From positions 212,670 through 276,669 of the forward strand of contig NZ_CP071636.1 in NCBI RefSeq assembly GCF_017357385.1: 64,000 nt of DNA, written 5' to 3'. The translations under genes were made by a program, and so were the position numbers. Source of the DNA: Rhizobium sp. NZLR1. Lineage in GTDB: Bacteria; Pseudomonadota; Alphaproteobacteria; Rhizobiales; Rhizobiaceae. This document shows positions 17,529 through 26,452 of the stretch, in pieces. Positions within the stretch are counted from its first letter, which is position 1. Every line of letters starts with the position of its first letter. The notes under the pieces are model-generated. The model saw only the letters and a list, made by a program, of their open reading frames with translations, had not been told where the DNA came from and ran no database searches.

Positions 17529-18464
17529 CTACTCGCTGACAACCGTCCAGTTGGCGTCCGGATTGAATTCCTTGATCGCCGCGGCGCGCTGTTCCGTTTG
17601 CGGACCGAGGTCGCGCTGATAGATGACACTCGCCCCGTTGATGATAAATGTCTCCACGCCGGTCACCCGATATGCGACGGGCCAGGCGAGCAACGCAAAG
17701 CCGGCGGTCATATAGCCGTTGACGACGTAACTTTGTTTACCGCCCAGCACATTGTCACCCTGGGCGATCAGGATGCGATAGCGGTATCCGAAATAACCTT
17801 CGCCGCGTTTGGCGGCGCCGAAGGCAGCCGTCTCGACCAAGGCGCTTGCCGGGCTTTCTTCGCCAAAGACGCTCGGGTCCCAATACAGGCCGTCCAGCTT
17901 GCCCGGACTGCTAATCAATTTTTTCGCGAACTCGTAAATGCCATCGCCATCTCGGTCCTCGGACGCATATTGATACTGAGCCGCGACATATTCGTGCATG
18001 GTGTCGATCGTCGCGAGTTCGTTTTCGCCGATCCGGCGATTGATGATCTCCTGAAGGCCGCCCTGGGTGTCAAAGGACCATTTCCCGTCCTTTTCCGTCA
18101 GCGGGAAGGGCAAAGGCCAAAGCCGGTCGCCGATCGCGACGAACTTCCGTCCACCGAGATCCTCCAGGATGATCTGCCGTGCAGCGCCTTCGCGGATCAG
18201 CCCATAGGTGATCATCGCCTCGTTGCTGGACCGCAGCTTGTCCGCCTTCAGGCCGAGAAGACCTGCGAACCCGTCGACATCGTTGTTAGCCAGCGCTGCC
18301 TTCAGCCGATCGAGAACCTCGGCCGGCGTGCCAAACGACGGCGTCGGACCTTCCGCCGCAAACTCGGTGAGATCAGTCTGCATCCGCGACACTGACGGGG
18401 TCGCGGAAACGCAGAGCGCGGTAGAAAGCATAAGCAGGATCAAGGGTGATTGAGTTCTCATCAT
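17529..18464 (-). CDS. DUF2950 exported protein
   Basis: This is 311 residues, starting with ATG at 18464 behind CCGGAGTTAT. A signal peptide (SPLILLMLSTALCVSATPS) precedes the conserved domain: FGTPAEVLDRLKAALANND, SYVVNGYMTAGFALLAWPV and a C-terminal YQRDLGPQT typical of DUF2950. The function of the family is unknown; it is periplasmic by its signal. It follows the DUF3300 gene by 30 bases, and the two domains are repeatedly found side by side in proteobacteria, so they probably act together in the envelope. Confidence 0.85.
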   Translation of the reverse strand: MMRTQSPLILLMLSTALCVSATPSVSRMQTDLTEFAAEGPTPSFGTPAEVLDRLKAALANNDVDGFAGLLGLKADKLRSSNEAMITYGLIREGAARQIILEDLGGRKFVAIGDRLWPLPFPLTEKDGKWSFDTQGGLQEIINRRIGENELATIDTMHEYVAAQYQYASEDRDGDGIYEFAKKLISSPGKLDGLYWDPSVFGEESPASALVETAAFGAAKRGEGYFGYRYRILIAQGDNVLGGKQSYVVNGYMTAGFALLAWPVAYRVTGVETFIINGASVIYQRDLGPQTEQRAAAIKEFNPDANWTVVSE

Positions 18465-18494
18465 ATAACTCCGGCAATTTTGGAAGGAAGACAT

Positions 18495-19907
18495 TTATCG
18501 CCGGCCGCCGCCGCCACGGCCACCGCCGCCACCACCACCACGGCCACCGCCACCACGGCCACCACCGTGGGATACTGGAGGGCGGGAGCGCTGTGGCGCG
18601 GCGCGCGGCGCAGAGCGCTGTTGGCCGCCCATGCTCTGCGCACCCCGCTTCGAAGAAACCGCTTCCCGGCGGCCGGATTGGACATTGCCAAGCGCACTCG
18701 GCTGCCGGTTGCGATTGTCGGACCTGGCGGCCATTTGCGGTTTTTTGGCTTTCTGCGCAGGCCTTGCGGCCGGCTTGTTCGGGCGATTGGCCGACTTCGC
18801 GGGGCGCGCGTCGGGGCGTGACGCCCCCGGACGATTGGCCGCGTTCGGCGCTCCGGGTCGCGGCTTTTCCTTCAGCCCCTGCACCGTTCCCTTCCGGATA
18901 TCGTCGGCGCGGGCGCCGACATCACGCGTGCCCGTCCTCTGGCTTGCATTTATTTCGGACGCTCTGTTGCGCAACTGATTGCGATTGTCGGCCTGCAATC
19001 CGGATTTGATCGACGAACGGTCCAGCTTGGCAAGTTGGTCCTTGCCGATGCTCATTTTGCTGCGGTCGACATTCGACCAATCGACATCGTTAAACTTCAT
19101 CTTCCCGTTGAAATTTCGACCGTTCAGGCAATTGTTGCAGTCGATGTCGACGTCACCACCGCCCCAGCGACCTCCCCACACACCCCAGTCGTCCCAGTTC
19201 ACGATGGCGGCAAAGGCGACCCCGGTTACCGCGCCGGCAAAGAAAGCGGCTCCGGGATAGTAATAATTGTCGTACGGCTCCGGATAGTAGGAGATCGGTT
19301 CAGAAGCATAGCCCGGCTCGTAAAGCATCTCCGGCGGATATTGCGGGATATAGATTTTTTCCGGATCGGTCGGACGGATGATGACATTGTCGTTTTCCGT
19401 AACGACCGTCACCTTGTCATCCGTCTTGATGATGTTTTTTGCCACCGCTTCGTCGCGAAGTTGCTGAATGGCAATCAGCACATCCTTCTGCTGATTGGTG
19501 AGCGCATCGGCAAGCGATTGGGTCCAATCGAGATCCTCGCTCATCATCTTGACGATATCGGGGTAGTTGAGCAACGAGACGACGCTGCCGTCCCAGTCGC
19601 TTTTGGGCTTGAGGTCGGCATTCTTCTTTTTCGTATCCAGAAAACGCTGGGCTTCGATGATCTGCAAGGGAAACAGCGAGGCGGCCGAAATCGCCGCGAC
19701 CAGTTCGTCCGGATAGAGCGCGATCCGCGCCACGAGCACTTCAAGTTCATCGTCTGAAAGGAGTGTCGCCGTGGACTGTTCTGCATCCGCCTGGTTGGGC
19801 GCCGCAGCTGGTGCAGGAGCCTGCGCTCTGACAGGAAGTGCCGGCTGCAACGCGATGATCGCCAAGGTCGACAACCCAACCAGCAGCTTGCGGGAAACTC
19901 TATTCAT
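18495..19907 (-). CDS. DUF3300 exported protein with Gly/Arg-rich tail
   Basis: This is 470 residues, starting with ATG at 19907 behind GGAGGTCC. A signal peptide (LLVGLSTLAIIALQPALPVRA) is followed by the DUF3300 core (LEVLVARIALYPDELVAAISAASLFPLQI, DLDWTQSLADALTNQQKDVL, IYIPQYPPEMLYEPGY). Then come a WDDWGVWGGRWGGGDVDID glycine/aspartate section, a long basic, Asn/Arg/Pro-rich low-complexity stretch, and a terminal GGGGRGGGGG run. The tail looks intrinsically disordered and nucleic-acid or polyanion binding in character (inference). It is the middle gene of a three-gene minus-strand set with DUF2950. Confidence 0.85.
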   Translation of the reverse strand: MNRVSRKLLVGLSTLAIIALQPALPVRAQAPAPAAAPNQADAEQSTATLLSDDELEVLVARIALYPDELVAAISAASLFPLQIIEAQRFLDTKKKNADLKPKSDWDGSVVSLLNYPDIVKMMSEDLDWTQSLADALTNQQKDVLIAIQQLRDEAVAKNIIKTDDKVTVVTENDNVIIRPTDPEKIYIPQYPPEMLYEPGYASEPISYYPEPYDNYYYPGAAFFAGAVTGVAFAAIVNWDDWGVWGGRWGGGDVDIDCNNCLNGRNFNGKMKFNDVDWSNVDRSKMSIGKDQLAKLDRSSIKSGLQADNRNQLRNRASEINASQRTGTRDVGARADDIRKGTVQGLKEKPRPGAPNAANRPGASRPDARPAKSANRPNKPAARPAQKAKKPQMAARSDNRNRQPSALGNVQSGRREAVSSKRGAQSMGGQQRSAPRAAPQRSRPPVSHGGGRGGGGRGGGGGGGRGGGGRR

Positions 19908-19948
19908 CGCACAAGGACCTCCCTTTAATCGTTGAATGGCAGAAGCGT

Positions 19949-20260
19949 TCACCGCAGTTTCGGACTAACTGGCGTCCGCCTGAGCATCACAATTTTCGAT
20001 TGTGCTATCGCTTCCCTCATCTCTTTCAGCAATGCGTCGACCAAGCCTGCATATTCCAGCCGCCGCGCCTCCCTTACGGCGTCAGACAGCTGTTCGACAT
20101 GCGCCAATGCCTGCGCCGCCGCAGCGAGATCCTCGCACATGCTGTGAAAGGCCTCGTTTACGTAGAAAAGTCGCTGCACGAGCCTTGCCTGGTCGGGAAA
20201 ATGAGCTTCTGCCGCTTCGAGGGCGGACAAATATGTCGAACCACTTTCTCCCGACACCAT
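19949..20260 (-). CDS. Small hypothetical helical protein upstream of DUF3300
   Basis: This is about 103 residues, almost entirely helical: YLSALEAAEAHFPDQARLVQ, FHSMCEDLAAAAQALAHVEQL and LEYAGLVDALLKEMREAI. The start is uncertain (ATG 20260 behind a GGCGGGGGCGG stretch, or GTG 20275). No signal peptide or membrane segment. It ends 41 bases before the DUF3300 start on the same strand, so co-transcription is likely. I do not recognise the family; its even coding character suggests a genuine gene. Confidence 0.65.
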   Translation of the reverse strand: MVSGESGSTYLSALEAAEAHFPDQARLVQRLFYVNEAFHSMCEDLAAAAQALAHVEQLSDAVREARRLEYAGLVDALLKEMREAIAQSKIVMLRRTPVSPKLR

Positions 20261-20275
20261 CTCCGCCCCCGCCAC

Positions 20276-20580
20276 CGAACTGCGCCAGCAGATACGGAAC
20301 TATATATCAGGCGAACCGCCTCAAGACGTAAAATACGCGATCCTACGCTCGCCGGCGCTCGAATCGATTTGCGCATTCGACAACCAAGCCATGGAACGGG
20401 ATGCATCTGCCTATCCGGCGTTTTTCCGTCCCACTCCGGCAATCCACTCAGGCAGATCGGCTGGGGACGCCCCGATAGAGATTACGCGATGCTACGGGTC
20501 TTTGCGCCGAAAGGGGCCTACTATCCAATCCTCGCTTGCGATCAAGATGGCTCGGGCAGACCAAGCCAGAAGGGGGATCC
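20276..20580. other. Divergent intergenic region, no recognised site
   Basis: This 305-base stretch separates the minus-strand DUF3300 set from the plus-strand DUF3302-HlyD operon and must hold both promoters. I found no FNR box, no GGAAC-N16-CGTT and no strong hairpin in it. Confidence 0.5.
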
Positions 20581-20922
20581 GTGTTTCTCGACTATTTTGC
20601 CTTGGGCGTCTTGGTCTTCGTCGTGGTCACCCTTTTCTACGCCGTGATTGCAATTCACGACATTCCCCACCTGATGGCCAAGGCACGAAACCACCCCCAT
20701 CAGGACGCGATACACGTTGCAGGATGGGTCAGCCTCTTCACGCTCCACGTGATCTGGCCGTTTCTGTTCATTTGGGCAACGCTTTACCGCGAAGACAGGG
20801 GCTGGGGCATCCGGCAGGACGGAAAGTTATCGGCGGAAGCTGAGGCGAATGCGGAAATTGCTCGTCTCCATGCAAGAATCGCCGAGCTCGAGACAAAGAC
20901 GCCGGAGAAGGAGAACGCCTGA
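20581..20922 (+). CDS. DUF3302 inner-membrane protein (YiaW-like)
   Basis: This is 113 residues, starting with GTG at 20581 behind AGGGGGATCC. Two membrane segments (FALGVLVFVVVTLFYAVIAI and HVAGWVSLFTLHVIWPFLFIW) are followed by YREDRGWG and a C-terminal coiled coil (ANAEIARLHARIAELET). This matches the YiaW/DUF3302 family, which pairs with an HlyD-type protein (YiaV). Its TGA overlaps the ATG of the HlyD gene by one base. It probably forms part of an inner-membrane export complex; the cargo is unknown. Confidence 0.85.
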   Translation: MFLDYFALGVLVFVVVTLFYAVIAIHDIPHLMAKARNHPHQDAIHVAGWVSLFTLHVIWPFLFIWATLYREDRGWGIRQDGKLSAEAEANAEIARLHARIAELETKTPEKENA

Positions 20923-22079
20923 TGGATCTGCTCCTCATACTCACCTACGCCGCGATCTGCTGGGCAGTCTTTAAAATATTCAGGATCCCTGTGAACCAGT
21001 GGACGCTCGCAACCGCGGTCCTTGGAGGGATCTTCCTCATTTCTACCCTGCTGCTGCTGATGAGCTACAACCATCCCTATTCAGGCGACGGTCGCATCTA
21101 CTTCACCTCGGCTCCGGTCATTCCCGTCGTCGGAGGCCAGGTCGTCGAGGTCCCGGTGACAGCGAATGCGCCGTTGAAAAAAGGCGACATTCTTTTTCGC
21201 ATAGATCCGAGGCCCTACCAGTTCACCGTCGATCAGAAGAATGCCGCGCTCGCCGAAGCCAAGCAGTCCGTCCTGCAATTGAAAGCGGCCATGGATGCAG
21301 CCAATTCAGGGGTCACGGGCGCAGAGGCCTCGAGGGACAGGTCGCAGCAGGCCTTTGAGAAATTCCAGCAGTCGAACGAGAATGCGAAGTCGAGCGGCAA
21401 GGGCGCCGTCTTTTCCGAACTTGAGGTCGAGAACCGGCGCGGCATCTACCTGACTTCGCAGGCTGCGGTCGACACGGCCATCGCCCAAGCAGTGCAGGCG
21501 AGACTTGCCTATGAGTCAGAGATCAACGGAACCAACCCGACAGTTGCAAGGCTGCAAGCGGAATTGAACAACGCCGAATACGAACTCGACCAGACGGTCG
21601 TGCGGGCTCCGACCGATGGCTACGTCACGCAGGTTTTCCTCCGCCCCGGAATGATGGCCAACCCTCTGCCCTTGCGGCCGGTCATGGTCTTCATCGACAG
21701 CCAGGACCGCATGCTGGCGGCAGCTTTCATCCAGAACTCGCTGCAGCGAGTGCGCGTCGGCGATGAAGCGGAGGTCTCCTTCAGAGCCGTGCCCGGCAAG
21801 ATATTCAAGGCCCGGGTGCAGGGGGTCATCGATGTGATGGCACAGGGCCAACTCCAGCCGAGCGGTGCGCTGATCGATCCGCAATCGCCCGAGCGCATAT
21901 CGCCCGGGCAAACGCTGGCTCAGATCGAGTTGCTCGAAAACACAGACGATTATCAACTACCGGGCGGCGTCGTCGCCGATGTCGCGGTCTACACCCACCA
22001 TTGGCACCACGTCGCAGTCCTTCGCAAGGTCCTGTTGCGGATGAGCAGCTGGATGAACTTCGTGTTCCTCGAACACTAA
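20922..22079 (+). CDS. HlyD/EmrA-family membrane fusion protein (YiaV-like)
   Basis: This is 385 residues. Two N-terminal membrane segments (LLLILTYAAICWAVF and LATAVLGGIFLISTLLLLMSY) anchor it. The periplasmic part has the first lipoyl half (VIPVVGGQVVEVPVTANAPLKKGDILFRID), a long coiled-coil hairpin (about residues 105-215), the second half (TVVRAPTDGYVTQVFLRPGMM) and a beta-barrel. This is the canonical layout of tripartite efflux adaptors. It is coupled to the DUF3302 gene (TGATG) and heads a run of plus-strand genes ending with AI-2E. No outer-membrane partner is encoded nearby. Confidence 0.9.
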   Translation: MDLLLILTYAAICWAVFKIFRIPVNQWTLATAVLGGIFLISTLLLLMSYNHPYSGDGRIYFTSAPVIPVVGGQVVEVPVTANAPLKKGDILFRIDPRPYQFTVDQKNAALAEAKQSVLQLKAAMDAANSGVTGAEASRDRSQQAFEKFQQSNENAKSSGKGAVFSELEVENRRGIYLTSQAAVDTAIAQAVQARLAYESEINGTNPTVARLQAELNNAEYELDQTVVRAPTDGYVTQVFLRPGMMANPLPLRPVMVFIDSQDRMLAAAFIQNSLQRVRVGDEAEVSFRAVPGKIFKARVQGVIDVMAQGQLQPSGALIDPQSPERISPGQTLAQIELLENTDDYQLPGGVVADVAVYTHHWHHVAVLRKVLLRMSSWMNFVFLEH

Positions 22080-22178
22080 CGGCATGTCCCGCAGAAACCC
22101 TGCGTCGGTTTGCGCCGCAATACCAAGATCCGACGCGCGCCGAGCGGGCAAGGGCCAACGGCAAGGGATAAGGAGCCA

Positions 22179-23900
22179 GTGGTGATAGGAAGTCTTCCCA
22201 TGTTGCGGGGCCTTGCCGGCTTCAACAGAGCCTGGCTCCGCAGTGACATTCCGGCCGGCCTGTCGATCGCAGCCGTTGGTTTGCCGAGCGCCATCGCCTA
22301 CCCCGCCATCGCCGGTTTGCCCCCTGAGACGGGCATCTATGCCAGCATCGTCGCGCCGATCGCCTATGCGATCTTTGGACCTTCCCGGCTCTTGGTCGTC
22401 GGGCCCGACGCCGCGACCATGACCGTGCTGGCGGCCGCCATGGGTGCGATCATCGCAACTGGACCGGCGGCGACCGATACCGACAGGATCGCCATCGCGT
22501 CGGCCCTTGCCCTCGGTGTCGGTGTCTGCTGCATTGCTGCAAGGTTGTTGAGGCTCGGTGTTCTCGCGAGCTTTCTGTCGCGTCCCATTCTGGTGGGGTT
22601 CTTCGCCGGCGTGTCGCTGTCGATCCTTGTCGGACAAATCGGCCGCTTCACAGGGCTCAAGATTGAATCGGATGGGTTGATCCCGCCACTCGTCGAGCTC
22701 CTCGCCAAGAGCAGTCTGATCCATTGGCCTTCGCTCCTTCTCGGCCTCATCATGTTCGCGTTGTTATGGGTCGTCCGGGCCTTCCATTTCAGAGTTCCGG
22801 GCCCTGTTCTGGTGGTCGTCCTCTCGGTTGTTCTCTCTGCGATCTTCGACTTCCAAGGCCGGGGTATCGCGGTTGTCGGTGACATCCCGAGCGGGCTGCC
22901 GAGCCTGTCCCTGCCCGCATTGCATCGGATGCCTCTCGATAAGATCGTGCTCGGTTCAGCCGCCATCTTTCTCGTCAGCTTCGGCGCCGGCATCGTCGCG
23001 GCAAGAAGCTTCGCTTCGCGAACCGGAGAGGAGGTCGACGCCAATCAGGAATTGATCGGACTTGGTGCTGCCAATATTGCACCCGCCCTCTTCGGCTCGT
23101 TTCCGGTCAGCGTTTCGGATTCGCGAACCGCGATAAACCTGTCGACGGGCGGCGTCTCGCAGGCCGCGGGACTGGTATCGGCAGCGACCCTGATTGCCGC
23201 TCTTGTTTTCCTTCACAGTGCCTTGCGGATACTTCCCATTCCGGCGCTGGCGGCAATCCTTGCAACGGCGGCGATCAGCCTCATCGATGTTCACGAACTG
23301 AAGAAGATCTGGCGTGTCAGCCGGATGGAATTCATCTTTGCGCTGATCGCCATGTGGGGTGCGATCAGCTTTGGGGTCCTCAACGGCGTGGTCGTCGCTG
23401 TTGCGGCGACTTTCGCCTATCTGCTGCGTCAGACGATGTTCCCGCGCGACGGTCTTCTCGGCCGCATCGAGGGACGGCATGGCTTCTTTGATCTTCGCCG
23501 GTTTCCGGAAGCCCGCTCGGTCGAGGGCGCGGCCGTCTTTGCCATTCAGGGCAGCATTCTGTTTTACAACGCCGACTACCTGCGCATGCGGCTGACATCG
23601 GTGGCAAAGGAGCTCGCTGTCGGGACCAGATGCCTCGTGCTGGATGCGAGCGCGATCACGCATATCGACAGCACCGGCGCAACGGCACTGGAGGCCGTGG
23701 CCGAGCTCCTTGCGCAGCGGAACATCATCTTCGCGATTGCTGACCTCAGCGAAGAGAGCCGCGGCATTCTCGAACGCGCCGGCGTCATCAAGGCGATCGG
23801 AGCCGACAATCTTTTCAACGGCAGGGAAGAAGCCCTGCGAACGCTGATCGGCGATTTCGATCAGACCGGGACGGCAGCTTCGGAAGCCAACGTACCTTAA
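22179..23900 (+). CDS. SulP-family inorganic anion transporter with STAS domain
   Basis: This is an inner-membrane SLC26/SulP transporter of 573 residues from the GTG at 22179, chosen because AAGGAG lies just upstream (a TTG at 22110 would give 596). The N-terminal half holds the SulP signature (DIPAGLSIAAVGLPSAIAYP and GLPPETGIYASIVAPIAYA). The core has about 12-14 hydrophobic segments. The C-terminal STAS domain (AVFAIQGSILFYNADYLRMR, then LDASAITHIDSTGATAL) is complete. PPK2 follows after 17 bases. The anion is undefined: sulfate, bicarbonate or a carboxylate are possible in this family. Confidence 0.9.
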   Translation: MVIGSLPMLRGLAGFNRAWLRSDIPAGLSIAAVGLPSAIAYPAIAGLPPETGIYASIVAPIAYAIFGPSRLLVVGPDAATMTVLAAAMGAIIATGPAATDTDRIAIASALALGVGVCCIAARLLRLGVLASFLSRPILVGFFAGVSLSILVGQIGRFTGLKIESDGLIPPLVELLAKSSLIHWPSLLLGLIMFALLWVVRAFHFRVPGPVLVVVLSVVLSAIFDFQGRGIAVVGDIPSGLPSLSLPALHRMPLDKIVLGSAAIFLVSFGAGIVAARSFASRTGEEVDANQELIGLGAANIAPALFGSFPVSVSDSRTAINLSTGGVSQAAGLVSAATLIAALVFLHSALRILPIPALAAILATAAISLIDVHELKKIWRVSRMEFIFALIAMWGAISFGVLNGVVVAVAATFAYLLRQTMFPRDGLLGRIEGRHGFFDLRRFPEARSVEGAAVFAIQGSILFYNADYLRMRLTSVAKELAVGTRCLVLDASAITHIDSTGATALEAVAELLAQRNIIFAIADLSEESRGILERAGVIKAIGADNLFNGREEALRTLIGDFDQTGTAASEANVP

Positions 23901-23917
23901 GCACAGGAGGGAGAGCC

Positions 23918-24760
23918 ATGGACGAGAATTACGAACCGAGCCAGATCGATGTGAAAACCGACAATGGCGGCAAGGACAAAAAGAAAAAGAAGTCGTGGGA
24001 TTATGAAAAAGAAATCGGCCGCATGCAGGTGGAGCTTGCGCATCTGCAAGCCTGGGTGAAGAAATCCGGTGCGAGGATTGTCATCATCTTCGAAGGACGC
24101 GACGCCGCCGGCAAGGGCGGCATGATCAAGCGGATAACGGAAAAGGTCAGTCCGCGCGTTTTCCGCGTCGTGGCGCTGCCCGCTCCGACCGATCGCGAGA
24201 AATCACAGATCTATATGCAGCGATACATCGCCCATCTGCCGGCAGCCGGCGAGATCGTGATTTTCGACCGCAGCTGGTATAACCGTGCCGGCGTCGACCG
24301 CGTCATGGGTTTCTGCAGCGAAAAGAAGGCAGAGCGCTTTCTTGAATTAGCGCCTCGCTTCGAGGCTTCGATCGTCGAAAGCGGCGTTGTTCTGCTGAAA
24401 TATTTCCTCACGGTCGGCGAGGAGGAACAGGAGCGTCGTTTCAAGCGTCGGATCGACGACCCGCTGCGGCAATGGAAGCTGAGCCCGATGGATGTCGAAT
24501 CCTATCAGCGCTGGTGGGATTATACGCGCGCCTATGACGCGATGCTGCGGATGACCGATACAAATCACGCACCGTGGTGGATTGTGCCGTCGGACGACAA
24601 GAAACGTGCGCGGATCAACTGCATCTCGCACATCCTGCAATCCATCCCTTATGAACGCGTCAAGTTTAATGCGCCGGATCTCAAAAAACGCCAGAAGCGG
24701 CCGGCCGACTTCGTGGACGATCACAGCATCCGACATGTCGTGCCCGACGTCACGCCATAA
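23918..24760 (+). CDS. ppk2: Polyphosphate kinase 2
   Basis: This is a 280-residue cytoplasmic PPK2 that transfers phosphate between polyphosphate and nucleoside phosphates. It has the Walker A motif at residues 60-68 (GRDAAGKGG), the Walker B/catalytic segment at 117-122 (DRSWYN), a basic lid region (EEEQERRFKRRIDDPLRQWKLSP) and the conserved RWWDYTRAYDAML and PWWIVPSDDKKRARIN. A lysine-rich N-terminal extension (KDKKKKKSW) is typical. AGGAGGGAGAGCC precedes the ATG. It lies between SulP and AI-2E genes in one operon, linking polyphosphate to ion or envelope stress (inference). Confidence 0.93.
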   Translation: MDENYEPSQIDVKTDNGGKDKKKKKSWDYEKEIGRMQVELAHLQAWVKKSGARIVIIFEGRDAAGKGGMIKRITEKVSPRVFRVVALPAPTDREKSQIYMQRYIAHLPAAGEIVIFDRSWYNRAGVDRVMGFCSEKKAERFLELAPRFEASIVESGVVLLKYFLTVGEEEQERRFKRRIDDPLRQWKLSPMDVESYQRWWDYTRAYDAMLRMTDTNHAPWWIVPSDDKKRARINCISHILQSIPYERVKFNAPDLKKRQKRPADFVDDHSIRHVVPDVTP

Positions 24761-24789
24761 ACAAAACGAGCCTGGAACTGGCGGGCGCG

Positions 24790-25902
24790 ATGATGGACAG
24801 ATCAGCCGAGACGACGACGCAAAGCAGCGAGGCCGGACAGGTTTCGATAGAGGCGAAAGTTAGCGATCTGGTTCGATTGGGCATCATCGGGCTTTTTACC
24901 TACTGGACCATGGTTCTCATCGCGCCCTTCGCACTCATCGTCATCTGGTCGGCCATTCTTGCGGTCGCACTGTTCCCGATGTTCGAAGCGCTCACGCGGC
25001 TGATCGGAAACAGACCGAGAATTGCGGCGACGGTCATTGTCGTCGGCTGTCTTGTCCTGATCATCGCACCGCTGGGCCTCGTTGCCGTCAATTTTGCCGA
25101 TGCCGCGCAGGCGTTGATCGGCAAGTTGTGGACAGGAAACGTCACGCTCCCCTCCGCCCCGGCGGCGGTGCGGGAATGGCCGATCGTCGGCGAGCGAATC
25201 CATGACACATGGAACCAGATTGCCGGTGACCTGGCCTCCACCATCGTCAAGTTTCAGGCGCCCATTCGTGAGGTCATGGGCGTTGTTGTTGCAAAGCTCG
25301 CCTCGGTTGGCGGCGGCCTGTTGAGCTTTGTCGTATCGATCATGCTTTCCGGCCTGCTTCTGACAAGGGCGGCGCGCTTGGCGACAGCAATTCAGGCGCT
25401 GGCGAGCCGGGTCGGCGGGGACAGAGGTGTCGGCTTTGCCCGGCTGGCCGGAACGACCGTGCGAAACGTATCGCGCGGTGTCATCGGCGTTGCCTTTCTG
25501 CAGACCTTGCTTTGCGGTTTGTGTTTCGCCGTCTTTGGCATGCCGGCGCGCGGCGCGCTGACTTTTCTGGTCTTCATGCTCTGCGTGATGCAGCTCGGGC
25601 CCGGCCTGGTGCTCCTGCCCGCCATCATCTGGGCCTGGTTCTCCTGGTCTCCCGTCACCGCCTTCGTCTTTACCTGCATTGCGGTCCCCATCACGCTCAT
25701 CGACAACATCTTGAAGCCGATCCTGATGTCTAGGGGCCTCTCGACTCCCATGCCGATCATACTAATCGGCGTGATAGGAGGCACCCTATCATACGGTCTG
25801 CTGGGGCTATTTTTGGGACCGATCGTCCTGAGTGTCTTCTATGAACTTCTGAGAGCCTGGGCATGGCCATCAGATGCACCAGACGGATCGAACGCGGCTT
25901 GA
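24790..25902 (+). CDS. AI-2E family transporter (PerM/TqsA type)
   Basis: This is a 370-residue polytopic membrane protein. Paired N-terminal helices (GLFTYWTMVLIAPFALIVIW and SAILAVALFPMF), a long soluble periplasmic stretch, and the C-terminal helices with GALTFLVFMLCVMQLGP, DNILKPILMSRGLSTPM and GLLGLFLGPIVLSVFYELL are the AI-2E exporter family pattern. The family includes quorum-signal exporters and Na+/H+ antiporter-like members, so the substrate is open. It is the last gene of the operon with PPK2, 30 bases downstream. Confidence 0.88.
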   Translation: MMDRSAETTTQSSEAGQVSIEAKVSDLVRLGIIGLFTYWTMVLIAPFALIVIWSAILAVALFPMFEALTRLIGNRPRIAATVIVVGCLVLIIAPLGLVAVNFADAAQALIGKLWTGNVTLPSAPAAVREWPIVGERIHDTWNQIAGDLASTIVKFQAPIREVMGVVVAKLASVGGGLLSFVVSIMLSGLLLTRAARLATAIQALASRVGGDRGVGFARLAGTTVRNVSRGVIGVAFLQTLLCGLCFAVFGMPARGALTFLVFMLCVMQLGPGLVLLPAIIWAWFSWSPVTAFVFTCIAVPITLIDNILKPILMSRGLSTPMPIILIGVIGGTLSYGLLGLFLGPIVLSVFYELLRAWAWPSDAPDGSNAA

Positions 25903-25995
25903 AATCAGTCGGCCCAAACAGATTCTGACGTCGTGCGACGGCTTAGATGAAATATCTCCGTCTGTTCGATGAACGCTCTCGGGTGTTCTCCGTGT

Positions 25996-26232
25996 TCAGT
26001 CTTTGGTGCAATAGACGACGACCTCTTGCTCTATTTCGCGGCAGACTTGTTCGTACTCGTTGATCAGCGTCTGTTGCCTTGGATGCTGCCTTCGGAAGCG
26101 GTCCAGAGCATTGGCGGCAAGATCATAAGCCTCAAAAATCTCGCCCAGCGCCTCACTGGCCTGATCGGCCAAATCAGGACGGAACTCGGGGAGCCTCAGC
26201 ATCAATTTCCTCCGTCCACACTCTTTGCCCAT
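25996..26232 (-). CDS. Small hypothetical protein with EcfG-like promoter candidate
   Basis: This is 78 residues from the ATG at 26232, preceded by CGGAGCTAATCG. It is all helical: FRPDLADQASEALGEIFEAY, AANALDRFRRQHP and LINEYEQVCREIEQEVVVY. It has no signal peptide or membrane segment. I do not recognise the family. A GGAAC-N16-AGTT element ends 36 bases upstream of the start codon, which suggests general-stress control. It is convergent with the AI-2E gene. Confidence 0.65.
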   Translation of the reverse strand: MGKECGRRKLMLRLPEFRPDLADQASEALGEIFEAYDLAANALDRFRRQHPRQQTLINEYEQVCREIEQEVVVYCTKD

Positions 26233-26267
26233 CGATTAGCTCCGCACTCACGTCCGCAAGGTGCCCG

Positions 26268-26292
26268 AACTGCATGAACATCAGATCGTTCC
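26268..26292 (-). promoter_or_regulatory. EcfG-type promoter candidate (GGAAC-N16-AGTT)
   Basis: On the minus strand GGAAC (26288-26292) is followed after 16 bases by AGTT (26268-26271). The alphaproteobacterial general-stress sigma EcfG recognises GGAAC-N16/17-CGTT; one base of the -10 element differs. It lies 36 bases before the start of the 78-residue gene. Confidence 0.45.
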
Positions 26293-26452
26293 CGCGCAGA
26301 TCCATGCAATTTCAAAATGGAAGGTTCGGCCGGGCCGCTTTGGGATCGACGCGTCGGCCGTCGAAGGGATGTACGGTGAACGCCGAGATACAAGCACGAA
26401 AAAACCGTCCCTTTATTTGGCCCAACAGATAGCAGCCGCAGCCGCATCGGTA

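Noticed and set aside
18500..18570. Tandem CCACCGCC-type short repeats resembling a repeat array
   Set aside because: They encode the glycine-rich tail of the DUF3300 protein; there are no spacers, so this is not a CRISPR.
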